A stretch of 64,000 nucleotides of DNA, taken from NCBI GenBank assembly GCA_026415415.1, contig JAOAHE010000001.1:1-64000 (forward strand). The letters are read 5' to 3'. The DNA is from Thermodesulfovibrionales bacterium (lineage in GTDB: Bacteria; Nitrospirota; Thermodesulfovibrionia; Thermodesulfovibrionales; Dissulfurispiraceae). Numbering within the stretch: the first letter of the stretch is position 1; each line of letters begins with the position of its first letter. Positions 26,860 through 36,486 of this stretch are shown here, piece after piece. Position numbers and translations under genes: made by a program. The notes under the pieces were generated by a model. That model searched no databases, was not told where the DNA came from, and was given only the letters and a program-made list of their open reading frames with translations.

Positions 26860-28110
26860 ATGCTACATCTTATTTATACCTTTATCTATTGCTTACTACT
26901 TTTTTTTCTTCTGCCTAAAGAATACTTCAGAAGACCTGCAGATATTAGAAGGAAATGGTTTAGAGAAAAGATAGGACTCTTTGATAAAAATCCTTCTTTA
27001 AAGAAGACCATATGGATACATGCCGTATCAGTTGGAGAAGTCATATCTATAACAACCTTTCTAAGAAAGCTCTACTCAACCTCTCCTGATTTAAATTTAA
27101 TTGTCTCAACAGTAACTGATACAGGTCAAAAGATAGCCAAAGAGCGACTTTCAGATATAGCAAAGATAATTTATTTTCCATTAGATATTCCTTACTGTAT
27201 CAAAAGGGCTATAGACAATTTAAACCCATCTACCTTTATGATTATAGAGACAGAACTCTGGCCTAATATGCTCAAAGAACTAAAGAAAAAATCTATACCA
27301 ATCCTTTTGGTAAACGGTAGAATCTCTCAAAAATCTTTCAGTGGTTATAAAAAAATCAAATACTTCATAAAAGATGTCCTCAAAAATATAGATTTCTACC
27401 TAATGCAGAATGCCCTTTATGCTGAAAGAATTATTCAACTTGGTGCACCTCAACAAAGAGTGTATATTACTGGGAGTTTCAAATTTGATGTTCAACCGTC
27501 CACTTCACCCTCATGGACAAAACTATTAAAAGGTAGAATTTTAGTCGCAGGCAGTACTCACTATCCAGAAGAAGAGATAATATTAGATTCTTTTCTTAAT
27601 TTATTGACTGAGTTTGACAATCTAATTTTAATTTTAGCCCCTCGGCACCCCGAAAGATTCGAAGAAGTTGAGGAATTAGTAAAGAGTAAAAACCTCAACT
27701 ATATAAAACGAACTGACATTGAAACCTTTGATCAAACTCTAAAAGGTCCCTTAGTTATCCTTTTAAATGTGATTGGTGAGCTTGCTTCAATTTATGCAAT
27801 TTGTGATATAGCTATTATAGGTGGTAGTTTTATCAAACATGGAGGACAAAACCCTCTTGAACCAGCTTACTGGGGAAAGGTAATAATTTGTGGACCAAGT
27901 ATGGAAAATTTCCCGTTCATTGAAGAATTTATTAAAGAAAAAGCGATTATAATGAGCTCTAAGAAAGATTTATATGATGATATTTTTAGATTACTGAAAA
28001 AAGAAGAAGATTTAGAAAAAATTGGTAAAAAGGCAAGAGATCTATACTATAAAAACTCTGGAGCAACAGACAGAGTCTTAAAAATATTAAAAGATATTAA
28101 TGTGCTATAA
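26860..28110 (+). CDS. waaA: 3-deoxy-D-manno-octulosonic acid transferase
   Basis: A 416-residue GT30 enzyme with an N-terminal membrane anchor, WIHAVSVGEVIS, STVTDTGQKIA, ETELWPNMLKELKK, NGRISQKS, and GGSFIKHGGQNPLEPAYWGK near the C-terminus. It adds Kdo to lipid A at the inner face of the cytoplasmic membrane. It follows lpxB by 38 nt with a GAGG site. kdsC, needed for Kdo supply, lies about 6 kb away on the other strand. Confidence 0.94.
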   Translation: MLHLIYTFIYCLLLFFLLPKEYFRRPADIRRKWFREKIGLFDKNPSLKKTIWIHAVSVGEVISITTFLRKLYSTSPDLNLIVSTVTDTGQKIAKERLSDIAKIIYFPLDIPYCIKRAIDNLNPSTFMIIETELWPNMLKELKKKSIPILLVNGRISQKSFSGYKKIKYFIKDVLKNIDFYLMQNALYAERIIQLGAPQQRVYITGSFKFDVQPSTSPSWTKLLKGRILVAGSTHYPEEEIILDSFLNLLTEFDNLILILAPRHPERFEEVEELVKSKNLNYIKRTDIETFDQTLKGPLVILLNVIGELASIYAICDIAIIGGSFIKHGGQNPLEPAYWGKVIICGPSMENFPFIEEFIKEKAIIMSSKKDLYDDIFRLLKKEEDLEKIGKKARDLYYKNSGATDRVLKILKDINVL

Positions 28111-28187
28111 TTTTTGCTATAATTTTTTCTCTAACCTTTTTATCTTATTGTAGAATTATTTAATGAAAACAAACACTATTTTTCCAA

Positions 28188-29969
28188 ATGCCGTTGCCTA
28201 AGAAGATTAAATACCTCTTTTTAGTGTTTTTTCTTTTTTTATGTATAGGAGCGGCAGGTGCTTTTTACTATTTTATATTAGCAGAGCTACCCGACATAGC
28301 TTCTCTTAAAAGCTACAAACCCCTTGAATCAACTATAATTTATTCTTCAGACGGAAGAGTGCTCGGGGAGTTATTTGTAGAAAGAAGGATCTTTATACCA
28401 GAAGACAGTATCCCACCTCTTGTAAAACTTGCTTTTGTAGCAATAGAGGATCAAAGGTTTTACTCCCATCCGGGTATAGATGTCATAGGCATTCTTAGAG
28501 CCCTTTATAAAGATATATTAGCTGGTGATATAGTGGAAGGAGGTAGCACTATAACTCAGCAATTAGCGAAGATGCTTTTTTTGACTCCTGAGAAAAGTAT
28601 ACTTAGAAAGATAAAAGAGGCTATTATATCAGCTCAAATAGAGAAAAAATATACTAAAGATGAGATATTAGGCATTTATATAAATCAAGTTTATTTTGGT
28701 GCCCGTGCTTATGGTATAGAAGCGGCAGCTCAAGCCTATTTTGGAAAGTCTACTTTTGAGTTAAATCTTGCTGAAATAGCTTTACTTGCTGGCATGCCAA
28801 AGGCTCCTTCAAGCTTCTCCCCCTTTAAAAATCCTAAAAAAGCCTTTTTAAGAAGACAAATAGTCCTAAACAAAATGTATGAAAACGGTTTTATTACAAA
28901 AGAACAGATGCAATCTGCAAACGCCGAGCCACTGCCACAGAAAATTAACCCTCGTAGATATAACGCACCTTATTTTGTTGAGTTCCTTAGATCTCAACTT
29001 GAAAGTAAATATAATGAAGATTTATATACTTCTGGCTTAAAGGTTTTTTCAACTATAGATTTCTATATGCAAAATATCGCTGAAGAGGCAATAAAAAATG
29101 GCATAAGCAATGTAGAGAAAAGAACTGGGGCTGGTGTTCAAGCTGCCTTAATTGCCATGGATTTAAGAACAGGTCATATAAAAGCTTTAGTAGGTGGCAA
29201 AGACTTTTGGGGGTCCCAGTTCAATAGAGCCATATCAGCTCTAAGACAGCCCGGCTCAGCTTTTAAACCTTTTGTTTATGCGGTAGCGCTACAAAATGGC
29301 ATGGAAGTGGAAGACAAAATCTTAGATAGTCCTATATCATTTAAAGCCTCAGGCAAACAAAAGATATGGTCACCAAAGAACTATGATAACAAGTATCATG
29401 GCTATGTGCCCCTACGGACAGCCCTTGCTCTTTCTTTAAATACAGCAACTGTAAGACTTGCAAACAGTGTAGGTATAGATAATATTATTGAGTTTATTCA
29501 AAGATGTGGGATAGAGCGGAATTTAGATCCCTACTTGCCTTTAGCGTTAGGGGCGTCAGAGGTGACTCTTTTAGAGTTAACATCTGCTTACTCAGTTTTT
29601 TCAACAGGTAGAAAAGTGCTGCCAATATTTTACGAAAAAATTGTAAGCAGAGAAGGCATAACCTTAGAGGAAGTTCTACCTTCTTCTGAAGAAGTGATAT
29701 CACCTGATATCACCGAAAAAATGAAGATGCTTCTTAGAAGCGTAGTAGAAGAGGGAACTGCTCAGAGAGCAAAAGATTTAGACAGAAAGGTATACGGGAA
29801 AACAGGAACTACTAATAATTTTTCTGATGCATGGTTTATAGGTTTTGATGACAGATTAGTAGTAGGTGTCTGGGTTGGCAGAGATAATCATACCCCAATT
29901 GGACAAAAAGAGACAGGTGCTTCAGCTGCACTGCCTATTTGGATAGAATTTATGAAAAATATTCCTTAA
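28188..29969 (+). CDS. mrcA: Class A penicillin-binding protein 1A
   Basis: A 593-residue bifunctional peptidoglycan synthase. It has one membrane segment (about 9-31), a GT51 transglycosylase (AIEDQRFYSHPGID, EGGSTITQQLAKMLFL), and a transpeptidase with serine motif RQPGSAFKPF, SLN (LALSLNTAT), and KTGTT near residue 545. It is shorter than E. coli PBP1A because the OB insert is missing. No clear ribosome site precedes ATG 28188; a 13-codon frame from ATG 28163 overlaps it. Confidence 0.93.
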   Translation: MPLPKKIKYLFLVFFLFLCIGAAGAFYYFILAELPDIASLKSYKPLESTIIYSSDGRVLGELFVERRIFIPEDSIPPLVKLAFVAIEDQRFYSHPGIDVIGILRALYKDILAGDIVEGGSTITQQLAKMLFLTPEKSILRKIKEAIISAQIEKKYTKDEILGIYINQVYFGARAYGIEAAAQAYFGKSTFELNLAEIALLAGMPKAPSSFSPFKNPKKAFLRRQIVLNKMYENGFITKEQMQSANAEPLPQKINPRRYNAPYFVEFLRSQLESKYNEDLYTSGLKVFSTIDFYMQNIAEEAIKNGISNVEKRTGAGVQAALIAMDLRTGHIKALVGGKDFWGSQFNRAISALRQPGSAFKPFVYAVALQNGMEVEDKILDSPISFKASGKQKIWSPKNYDNKYHGYVPLRTALALSLNTATVRLANSVGIDNIIEFIQRCGIERNLDPYLPLALGASEVTLLELTSAYSVFSTGRKVLPIFYEKIVSREGITLEEVLPSSEEVISPDITEKMKMLLRSVVEEGTAQRAKDLDRKVYGKTGTTNNFSDAWFIGFDDRLVVGVWVGRDNHTPIGQKETGASAALPIWIEFMKNIP

Positions 29970-30098
29970 CTTAAAACTCTAAAGTAGAACCCTCTCTTGA
30001 ACGCCTTTTTATCTTACCTATTCCACATAGCTAAAAATTAACCTCTCTTCAGATATTCCCTTATTAGTAAAGGATAAATTAAAAAGTCTTAAAGGAAA

Positions 30099-32072
30099 TT
30101 AAGAGTAAGAAAAGTCTTTATAAAGTTTCTTAATGAAATCTTGTAGCTCCTCTACATCATGAATAGGTGATAAACAAGTATTCCGATAACAAGGTATTAT
30201 GTATCCTTTATTGTCTTCATAATTTAAGGATATATAAGGCACTTTAAGATTAAATATTTCTTTTACTAAGGGGCTTTTAGGTTCAGCGAATATATTAAGT
30301 TTTAGCGAGTAAAAATACATTTGCAAAGCATTAAAATAACTTCCTGCATGTGGACCTATCTCTTGAGCTCTTAAGTAAAAAGTCTTTAATGACTTTAAGG
30401 CTAACTCTTCGTAATAAGGGTCCTTGTTTATTAAGCTTAATTTTAGAAGTAGCATAATTGCTATAGAGTTTGCAGAAGGATGAGGTGTGTCTTCAATTAG
30501 TTTTAATTTAACCCCGAGAAGTTCTTCTTCAGTATCAAAGAAACCATAACTCTCCTTATCCCATAACCTTTCAATACAAAGATTCATAAGTTTAGTAGCC
30601 ATATTTTTATATTGATCTTCTCCAGTAATCTCATAAGCAGTTAGGAAAGCCTCAATTAAGTATATATAATCATCAAGCATAGCTTTAACATTTTCTGAGT
30701 GGTAAAGATTGCCTTCTACAAAGTTTTGATTAGTTATTAAATGAAGACTCTTTAAAGCAAAATCTCTTAAAAATGTCTGAGTTAAAAGTTGATAAGACAA
30801 TAAAAAAGAGGTTATAACCATACCATTTATGGAAGTATATAATGATTTATCTACAAAAGGAGCTTGTCTTTGGTTTCTAATAAAAAGCAACTTCTCTTTG
30901 CAAGTATTTAGTATTTTTTGTATCTCTTCTTTATCCCTTTTGTTCTCCTTAGCTATTTCTTCTATATTGCCAGCCTCAAAAATAACGATCTTAGATCTAT
31001 CATGATGCATAAAACCTTTTGGATTAAAATAAAATTTTTGAAAAAATCTCAACTCTTCTTCAGTCAATAGATTTTTTATTTCCCTTTCTGTCCATGTAAA
31101 ATACCCTCCCTCATCATCAGGCGTTACATCTGCATCTTGACTTGCATAAAATCCACCGTCAGCAGAAGATAAGGTATTAATAAAAAATCTTACTATACCT
31201 TCAGCTACTTTTTTAAAGAACGGTTCATCAAAAATCCAGTATGCTTTACAATAATTTCTTAAAAGCCAAGCGTTATCATCAGCCATTTTCTCAAAGTGAG
31301 GGATTATCCACTCTTCATCAGTAGAGTATCTATGAAAACCTCCTGCTAAATGGTCGTGAAAGCCACCCTTTGCCATCTTATAAAGGGTAATCTTTAAAAA
31401 ATCTTCAAGAAAATGCTCTTTTGTAAGACAGTATCTATTGATTAAAAAATCTACTACCCCAGGCATTGGAAATTTAGGAGCTGAGCTGAAGCCACCATTT
31501 TTTTTATCAAAGAATAAAGAAATACTATTTATAGCTTTATTTATATAACCTTCATCTATATCAGCAGAAAGGTTAGAAGATGATGAGATCGCTTTTATAA
31601 GCTCTTTAGTGTAATCATCAATTTTATCTCTATTATTTTTATAAAATTCAGCAACTGTAATAAGAACTTTTTTAAACCCTGGTTTTCCAAACCTATCGTC
31701 AGGTGGGAAATAAGTACCCCCAAAAAAAGGTTTCCTATCATCTGTTAAGAACATAGATAGGGGCCAACCTCCTCCTACCCCCATAACTGATAGAGCTGTC
31801 TGATACCTTTTGTCTATATCAGGCCTTTCATCCCTATCCAGTTTAATGCATATGAATTTTTCATTTAAAAGCTTTACTATTTCATCATTGTAAAAAGATT
31901 CCTTTTCCATAACATGACACCAATGACACCATACAGCTCCAGAGCTTAAAAAGACTGGTTTTTTCTGTTCCTTAGCTGCTTCAAATGCCTCTTCAGACCA
32001 TGGATACCAGTTTATCTTTTGTTTTGAGGCGTGCTGAAGATAAGCAGATCTTTCTTTAGAGAGTCTATTCAT
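30099..32072 (-). CDS. Thioredoxin-domain (DUF255/YyaL) protein
   Basis: A 657-residue cytoplasmic protein. The N-terminal thioredoxin-like domain has WCHWCHVMEKESF (a CxxC site) after PVFLSSGAV; the remainder is an (alpha/alpha)6 barrel resembling N-acylglucosamine 2-epimerase, with HDHLAGGFHRYSTD and HFEKMADDNAWLLR. This is the conserved YyaL/SSP411 family, present from bacteria to man but without an agreed activity. The length is normal and it stands alone. Confidence 0.9.
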   Translation of the reverse strand: MNRLSKERSAYLQHASKQKINWYPWSEEAFEAAKEQKKPVFLSSGAVWCHWCHVMEKESFYNDEIVKLLNEKFICIKLDRDERPDIDKRYQTALSVMGVGGGWPLSMFLTDDRKPFFGGTYFPPDDRFGKPGFKKVLITVAEFYKNNRDKIDDYTKELIKAISSSSNLSADIDEGYINKAINSISLFFDKKNGGFSSAPKFPMPGVVDFLINRYCLTKEHFLEDFLKITLYKMAKGGFHDHLAGGFHRYSTDEEWIIPHFEKMADDNAWLLRNYCKAYWIFDEPFFKKVAEGIVRFFINTLSSADGGFYASQDADVTPDDEGGYFTWTEREIKNLLTEEELRFFQKFYFNPKGFMHHDRSKIVIFEAGNIEEIAKENKRDKEEIQKILNTCKEKLLFIRNQRQAPFVDKSLYTSINGMVITSFLLSYQLLTQTFLRDFALKSLHLITNQNFVEGNLYHSENVKAMLDDYIYLIEAFLTAYEITGEDQYKNMATKLMNLCIERLWDKESYGFFDTEEELLGVKLKLIEDTPHPSANSIAIMLLLKLSLINKDPYYEELALKSLKTFYLRAQEIGPHAGSYFNALQMYFYSLKLNIFAEPKSPLVKEIFNLKVPYISLNYEDNKGYIIPCYRNTCLSPIHDVEELQDFIKKLYKDFSYS

Positions 32073-32273
32073 TTTAAAACCTCTAATTTTTTTAATAAAT
32101 TATTAACTAATTATACTGTAAATAATATTAAATTAGTAAAAAATTAAACCAGAATCGTATCATCTAAGCATTCTACAATTAATTATTATTACCGCTACTA
32201 ATAATGCTCAATCTATACTAAAGTTAAGGAGGGCACATCGTCTTTTTTAATATTTGAAGTATCAAGCTTTATG

Positions 32274-33023
32274 TTAGTGGCAATTCAGCATTCTTAGTAA
32301 TGGATCTTCTATCCCTGCCTCTTCAAATCCTCTGGCTCTAAAAAAACAACTGTCGCATCTTTTACAAGGTTCAAAATCCTTTTCTTCACCACAATGAGAT
32401 CCTCTTTTTAATTGAGGATCATAACAACTCCAAGTTAAGGAGTAGTCTAATCCTAATGCAACTCCTTTGAGTATAGTCTCTGATTTTGTAGAATAAAGAA
32501 GAGGTGCATTTATTTTAAATTGCAAAATCCCTTCAGTTGATACTTTTGTAGCTAAGTTTGCCATCTGTTCAAAGGCTCTTAAATACTGAGGCCTACAATC
32601 AGGATAACCACTATAATCTAAAATGTTAGCTCCGATAAAGATATCTGATGCCATAAGAGTCTCTGCCCATGCAAGGGCAAAAGATAAAAATATAGTATTA
32701 CGAGCTGGAACATATGTAGGAGGTATTGATGGCTGAACATTTTTTAAAACATCTTGCACAAAAATTCTATCCTTTGGAACCTCTTCATATGTTGAAGTAA
32801 GTGCAGACTTTCCTATCATGCTCATATCAAATTTGACAATAAGATGCTCTTTAACTTGTGCAGAATCTGCAACCATTTTTGCAGATAACAACTCTCTTTT
32901 ATGTTTTTGTGAATAATCAAAACTCAAAGCATAAAGTTCAAAACCTTGAGATTTAGCTATATATAAAGTTGTGCTTGAATCTATCCCACCACTTAAAAGT
33001 ACTACAGCCTTAGGCACTTGCAT
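32274..33023 (-). CDS. queC: 7-cyano-7-deazaguanine synthase
   Basis: A 249-residue ATP-pyrophosphatase with the PP-loop VVLLSGGIDSSTTLYIA, PARNTIFLSFALAWAE, SGYPDCRPQYLRAFE, and the zinc cluster C..CKRCDSC close to the C-terminus. It makes preQ0 for queuosine tRNA modification. It follows plsY at about 36 nt on the same strand. Other que genes and a preQ1 riboswitch were not seen here. Confidence 0.95.
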   Translation of the reverse strand: MQVPKAVVLLSGGIDSSTTLYIAKSQGFELYALSFDYSQKHKRELLSAKMVADSAQVKEHLIVKFDMSMIGKSALTSTYEEVPKDRIFVQDVLKNVQPSIPPTYVPARNTIFLSFALAWAETLMASDIFIGANILDYSGYPDCRPQYLRAFEQMANLATKVSTEGILQFKINAPLLYSTKSETILKGVALGLDYSLTWSCYDPQLKRGSHCGEEKDFEPCKRCDSCFFRARGFEEAGIEDPLLRMLNCH

Positions 33024-33059
33024 TTACTCTAAATCCCATAATTGAAATGTAGTATAAAA

Positions 33060-33701
33060 TTATTTTTTGAATACTTTATTTTCTGTTCCTGCAACCAATC
33101 GCTTTATGTTTGATATATGTCTTATTATAATTAAAATAGCGATTGCAAAAGCTATTAGAATTTTTTCGTTTGATCTATCTACTATAAAAATAACTAACGG
33201 CAAAACCCCAAAAGAGACCAAAGAACTTAAAGAAGAATAGCCACTTCTTGCTAAAGTAAAAAGCCATATAGTTATAGTTATAAGTGCTGCTTGAGGAGAA
33301 AGAGCAAAAAGAACACCCAAACTGGTAGCTACTCCTTTACCACCTTTGAATTTTAGAAATAAAGAGTAGTTATGTCCTAAAATAGCTATTATTCCAACAA
33401 TACCCTCTAAGAACTGGCGAGGTTGGGTAAGATAAGGAATTAGAAAAGTATTTAAGATCTGATAATCTGTACTTGTCATAAGAACCCGAGCTAAATAAAC
33501 AGCAAAAATGCCTTTTCCCATATCACCTAAAAGAGTCAAAATTGCTGCTTCTTTACCCATTGCCCTTAGAACATTTGTAGCTCCAATATTGCCGCTGCCG
33601 ACTTTTCTAAGGTCAACACCTTTAATCTTAGCAATTATTACACCTGTCGGGATAGAACCTATTAGAAAGGAGAGGACAAATATAATGAATAAATTGTCCA
33701 T
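33060..33701 (-). CDS. plsY: Acyl-phosphate:glycerol-3-phosphate acyltransferase
   Basis: A 213-residue membrane enzyme with the PlsY signatures GSIPTGVIIAK, DLRKVGSGNIGATNVLRAMG, and GHNYSLFLKFKGGKGVATSLG. It makes lysophosphatidic acid from acyl phosphate. ATG 33701, with GGAG upstream, is preferred over the frame opening nine codons earlier, since it lies 1 nt after the pgsA stop and matches the usual N-terminus. Confidence 0.94.
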   Translation of the reverse strand: MDNLFIIFVLSFLIGSIPTGVIIAKIKGVDLRKVGSGNIGATNVLRAMGKEAAILTLLGDMGKGIFAVYLARVLMTSTDYQILNTFLIPYLTQPRQFLEGIVGIIAILGHNYSLFLKFKGGKGVATSLGVLFALSPQAALITITIWLFTLARSGYSSLSSLVSFGVLPLVIFIVDRSNEKILIAFAIAILIIIRHISNIKRLVAGTENKVFKK

Positions 33702-33702
33702 C

Positions 33703-34266
33703 TTAAGAACTCCTTTCTGTAGAAGCATTATGATACGAGTGTTTTAGAAAAGAATGAGTATACTTAATCCCTGAAATAATAGTAAAAATAACAGCTAAAT
33801 ATATTAAGACGAGACCAATATCGTAGAAATAGATTGAACCTAACCCACCGGGAAGTAAAAGAAAAATAATAGAAAGCATTTGGGTAACAGCTTTCATCTT
33901 ACCTCCTACCTCTGAAGGCATAATTATATTTTTTGAAAGAGCAAAAATCCTCAGTCCTGTCACAAGAAACTCTCGTACTATAATTAATATTGCGATCCAT
34001 GCTGAGATCTTTACCATGTCTACAAGAAGAATAAGAGCTGATATCACTAAAAATTTATCAGCAATCGGGTCTAATATTATTCCAAACTTAGTTATTTGAC
34101 CTGATTTTCTTGCTATATAACCATCCAAAAAGTCAGTTATTGAAGCAAGTATAAATATACTAACCCCTAAAAGAGGATTTTCAGGGGTAATAATAATAAA
34201 AAAAGGTATAGATATAACCCTTAAAAAAGTCAGAAAGGTTGGTAAATTAAGATTAATCGTAGTCAT
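33703..34266 (-). CDS. pgsA: CDP-diacylglycerol-glycerol-3-phosphate 3-phosphatidyltransferase
   Basis: A 187-residue membrane protein with the CDP-alcohol phosphotransferase motif D-x2-DG-x2-AR-x8-G-x3-D-x3-D, read here as DFLDGYIARKSGQITKFG followed by ILDPIADKFL. It forms phosphatidylglycerol phosphate. It overlaps kdsC by 14 nt and is followed at once by plsY, giving a kdsC-pgsA-plsY operon that joins Kdo and phospholipid synthesis. Confidence 0.93.
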   Translation of the reverse strand: MTTINLNLPTFLTFLRVISIPFFIIITPENPLLGVSIFILASITDFLDGYIARKSGQITKFGIILDPIADKFLVISALILLVDMVKISAWIAILIIVREFLVTGLRIFALSKNIIMPSEVGGKMKAVTQMLSIIFLLLPGGLGSIYFYDIGLVLIYLAVIFTIISGIKYTHSFLKHSYHNASTERSS

Positions 34267-34780
34267 TAACTAAGCCTTCCCATTTACCCTTTGCTTTGAT
34301 GATAAGCTCACACACTTCTCGTACAGCTCCTTTGCCACCTCTTTTTTTAGTAATGTAAATAGCTGAAGCTTTAGTATCAATTTCTGCATCAGCTACAGCG
34401 ACAGGCAAGGCTACTTTTTTCATAATAGGTATATCTACAATATCATCACCAACATAAGCTATCTCTGAATCTTTAATATTTAATTTTTCCACTAAATGCT
34501 CATATGCTACGGTCTTTGAATGGCATCTTTGATACACTTCTTTGATCCCAAGCTCTTCGGCTCTTCTTTCTACAACCTTAGAGTATCTCCCAGTTATAAT
34601 AGCCACTTGCACCCCAATATGGGTTAACATCTTAATTCCATGCCCATCTCTAACATAGAAGCTCTTAATTTCATTGCCTTGGTCATCTAATATTATACTG
34701 CCATCAGTAAGGACCCCATCAACATCAAGGATTAGCAGTTTAATACTTTTCGCTATATCTTTAAGTTTTTCAATATCCAT
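34253..34780 (-). CDS. kdsC: 3-deoxy-D-manno-octulosonate 8-phosphate phosphatase KdsC
   Basis: A C0-type HAD phosphatase of about 175 residues with LLILDVDGVLTDG (catalytic aspartates), YVRDGHGIKML, IITGRYSKVVERRAEELGI and YVGDDIVDIPIMKKV. It yields Kdo for lipid A. ATG 34780 is chosen; a TTG at 34792 would add four residues. It is the first gene of the operon with pgsA and plsY. Confidence 0.9.
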   Translation of the reverse strand: MDIEKLKDIAKSIKLLILDVDGVLTDGSIILDDQGNEIKSFYVRDGHGIKMLTHIGVQVAIITGRYSKVVERRAEELGIKEVYQRCHSKTVAYEHLVEKLNIKDSEIAYVGDDIVDIPIMKKVALPVAVADAEIDTKASAIYITKKRGGKGAVREVCELIIKAKGKWEGLVNDYD

Positions 34781-34856
34781 TATAGTTTCCAATTATAAGA
34801 TTAAAATAACAAATAAGTATAACAATCAAAATTCACAAAATACAATCTAAAAAGTA

Positions 34857-34885
34857 TTGACATCAAAATTTTAAAATGATATATT
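34857..34885 (+). promoter_or_regulatory. Consensus promoter of the GntR gene
   Basis: TTGACA (34857-34862), exactly 17 nt, TATATT (34880-34885). Transcription should begin near 34892, about 70 nt before the GTG start and just upstream of the inverted repeat. Confidence 0.7.
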
Positions 34886-34904
34886 ATTAGCAAAATATTA
34901 TGAC

Positions 34905-34942
34905 ATTATAACATTATCTTAAATTTATAATAATGTTATAAT
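34905..34942. promoter_or_regulatory. 13-bp inverted repeat, probable GntR autoregulatory operator
   Basis: ATTATAACATTAT (34905-34917) and ATAATGTTATAAT (34930-34942) are perfect reverse complements separated by 12 nt. They lie between the predicted transcription start and the GntR gene, the place expected for autorepression. Confidence 0.6.
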
Positions 34943-34960
34943 AAATAAAAGGGTATATAA

Positions 34961-35701
34961 GTGGGAAAACTAATAGACAGAGATAACCCCGTAAAATTAT
35001 ATTTACAACTTGCAGATATTCTCAAGAAAAGGATTGAGTTAGGTGAATGGGAGATTGGGAGCCAGATTCCAACTGAAGAGGAGCTATGTAAAATTTATGA
35101 TGTTAGCAGGGCAACGGTGAGATTAGCCATTTCTGAATTAACCAAAGAGGGATATATTACAAAACAGCAGGGGAAGGGAACTTTTGTCCTAAAGAAAGTA
35201 GTAGCTGACAAACTTACTATGCTTGTAAGCTTTGATGAACTAATGATAGAGCCTTCAGAGGGGATTAAAACTACAGTTCATGCTCAAACTATCATGATGC
35301 CTACCGATGATCTGGTTGATAAGCTTGATGTTTCAAGCGATAAACACATTATTTATATCAAAAGAACAAGAGAATTCAAAGATATGGTGCTGTTGATTCA
35401 AGAATCATTTATACCGTTGCATTTTTGCCCCTATTTGCTAAGAGAAGACTTACAAAATATGTCATTATTTGAGTTCTTTGAAAAGAGAGCCTCAATACAC
35501 ATTACAGCAGTGAAAAACAATTTTGAGCCAACTCTTCTGAACGCAGAGGAAGCAAAACTTTTTGAGTATCCCATAAAAACACCCGCTATTATGCTTACGC
35601 AACAGTTATACTCAGGATTAAACAACATAATGTTTAGTCGTTCAGTTAGAAGGCCAGGAAGGGGGGGGTTCTTCATAGAGTTTGAAAAGAAAAGTTTTTA
35701 A
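34961..35701 (+). CDS. GntR/HutC-family transcriptional regulator with UTRA domain
   Basis: A 246-residue regulator. It has an N-terminal winged helix (YLQLADILKKRIELGEWEIG, then YDVSRATVRLAISELTKEGY and QQGKGTFV) and a C-terminal UTRA ligand domain (IYIKRTREFKD, LIQESFIP, FSRSVRRPGRGGFFIEF). The start is GTG 34961. It has its own consensus promoter and a probable operator. The CBS protein and DASS transporter downstream are likely targets; the ligand is unknown. Confidence 0.9.
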   Translation: MGKLIDRDNPVKLYLQLADILKKRIELGEWEIGSQIPTEEELCKIYDVSRATVRLAISELTKEGYITKQQGKGTFVLKKVVADKLTMLVSFDELMIEPSEGIKTTVHAQTIMMPTDDLVDKLDVSSDKHIIYIKRTREFKDMVLLIQESFIPLHFCPYLLREDLQNMSLFEFFEKRASIHITAVKNNFEPTLLNAEEAKLFEYPIKTPAIMLTQQLYSGLNNIMFSRSVRRPGRGGFFIEFEKKSF

Positions 35702-35753
35702 AAACTTAGTAAAAATTATTACTGAAGAGCCTTGCCGATGAAAATAAATAAAG

Positions 35754-35764
35754 AAAGGAGGTGA
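35754..35764 (+). promoter_or_regulatory. Free-standing perfect Shine-Dalgarno sequence
   Basis: AAAGGAGGTGA lies about 140 nt before the CBS gene. The only frame it could serve, GTG AAA AAA GCA TAA, is four codons. The real ribosome site of the CBS gene is a separate GGAGGTG at about 35894. Compare 318-358, 54749-54758 and 62150-62160. Confidence 0.35.
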
Positions 35765-35904
35765 AAAAAGCATAAGAAACATTATATCCATTTTTGACAG
35801 ACTTAAAAGGACAAAAAACAGCTTTGAAAAAAATACTAACAAGAAGATTTAAAAATTCAGGCTAAAGTTAGTCAACAGAAGAATTCTCAGAAAGGAGGTG
35901 TTAT

Positions 35905-36447
35905 ATGAAAAGAAATAGCACTGTAAAAGACATAATGATTGATATCTTTGATTTTCCCCATATCCCATACTGGTTTACTATTAGGCAAGCAATGGAGATA
36001 TTAAGAAGGGTATCTTCTGGTAAAGAAAAAGCGGTAGTTTCTGATACTATTTTAATCTTTGATGAGAAGTATAACTATATGGGGATGATAAGGCACAGGG
36101 ATATCGTCTTCGGTTTAGAACCTGTACTACTTAAGAAAACTGTATGGACAGGACCTATGACCGAAGTCAGTCGGGATGTCACACCCCTCAGTGAAGAGAT
36201 GGTTGCCCGTATGGCAGAGAGCTTGTTTAAGGAAGACGCAAAAAAAGAAGCTGAAAAACAAGTGAGGGAGATCATGATTGTCTCAAAGGTTTCTGTTTCA
36301 CCTGATGACTCCCCAGCAAAAGCTGCATACTTAATGGCACAACATAACCTACCTTTTATTCCAGTGTTGGAGAACAAGCAAAAGCTTGTTGGGATGATTA
36401 GTATGAATGCAGTCTTTAATTGGGTTTCGGCAGTAGTTTTAGAGTAA
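35905..36447 (+). CDS. CBS-domain protein
   Basis: A 180-residue cytoplasmic protein made of two CBS motifs (TVKDIMIDI...YMGMIRHRDIVFG and REIMIVSKVSVSPDDSPAKA...LVGMISMNAVFNW) with a charged linker. CBS pairs bind adenosine nucleotides and gate transporters or enzymes. It is 39 nt before the DASS transporter, so it may sense AMP/ATP and adjust anion uptake; that role is inference. Strong AGGAGGTG site before the ATG. Confidence 0.82.
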   Translation: MKRNSTVKDIMIDIFDFPHIPYWFTIRQAMEILRRVSSGKEKAVVSDTILIFDEKYNYMGMIRHRDIVFGLEPVLLKKTVWTGPMTEVSRDVTPLSEEMVARMAESLFKEDAKKEAEKQVREIMIVSKVSVSPDDSPAKAAYLMAQHNLPFIPVLENKQKLVGMISMNAVFNWVSAVVLE

Positions 36448-36486
36448 TTAATTTATTAATAAAATGAATTTTAGTTGGAGGTTTCT

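Noticed and set aside
28163-28201. 13-codon upstream frame overlapping the PBP1A start
   Set aside because: No ribosome site and no sign of function; kept only as a remark in the PBP1A entry.
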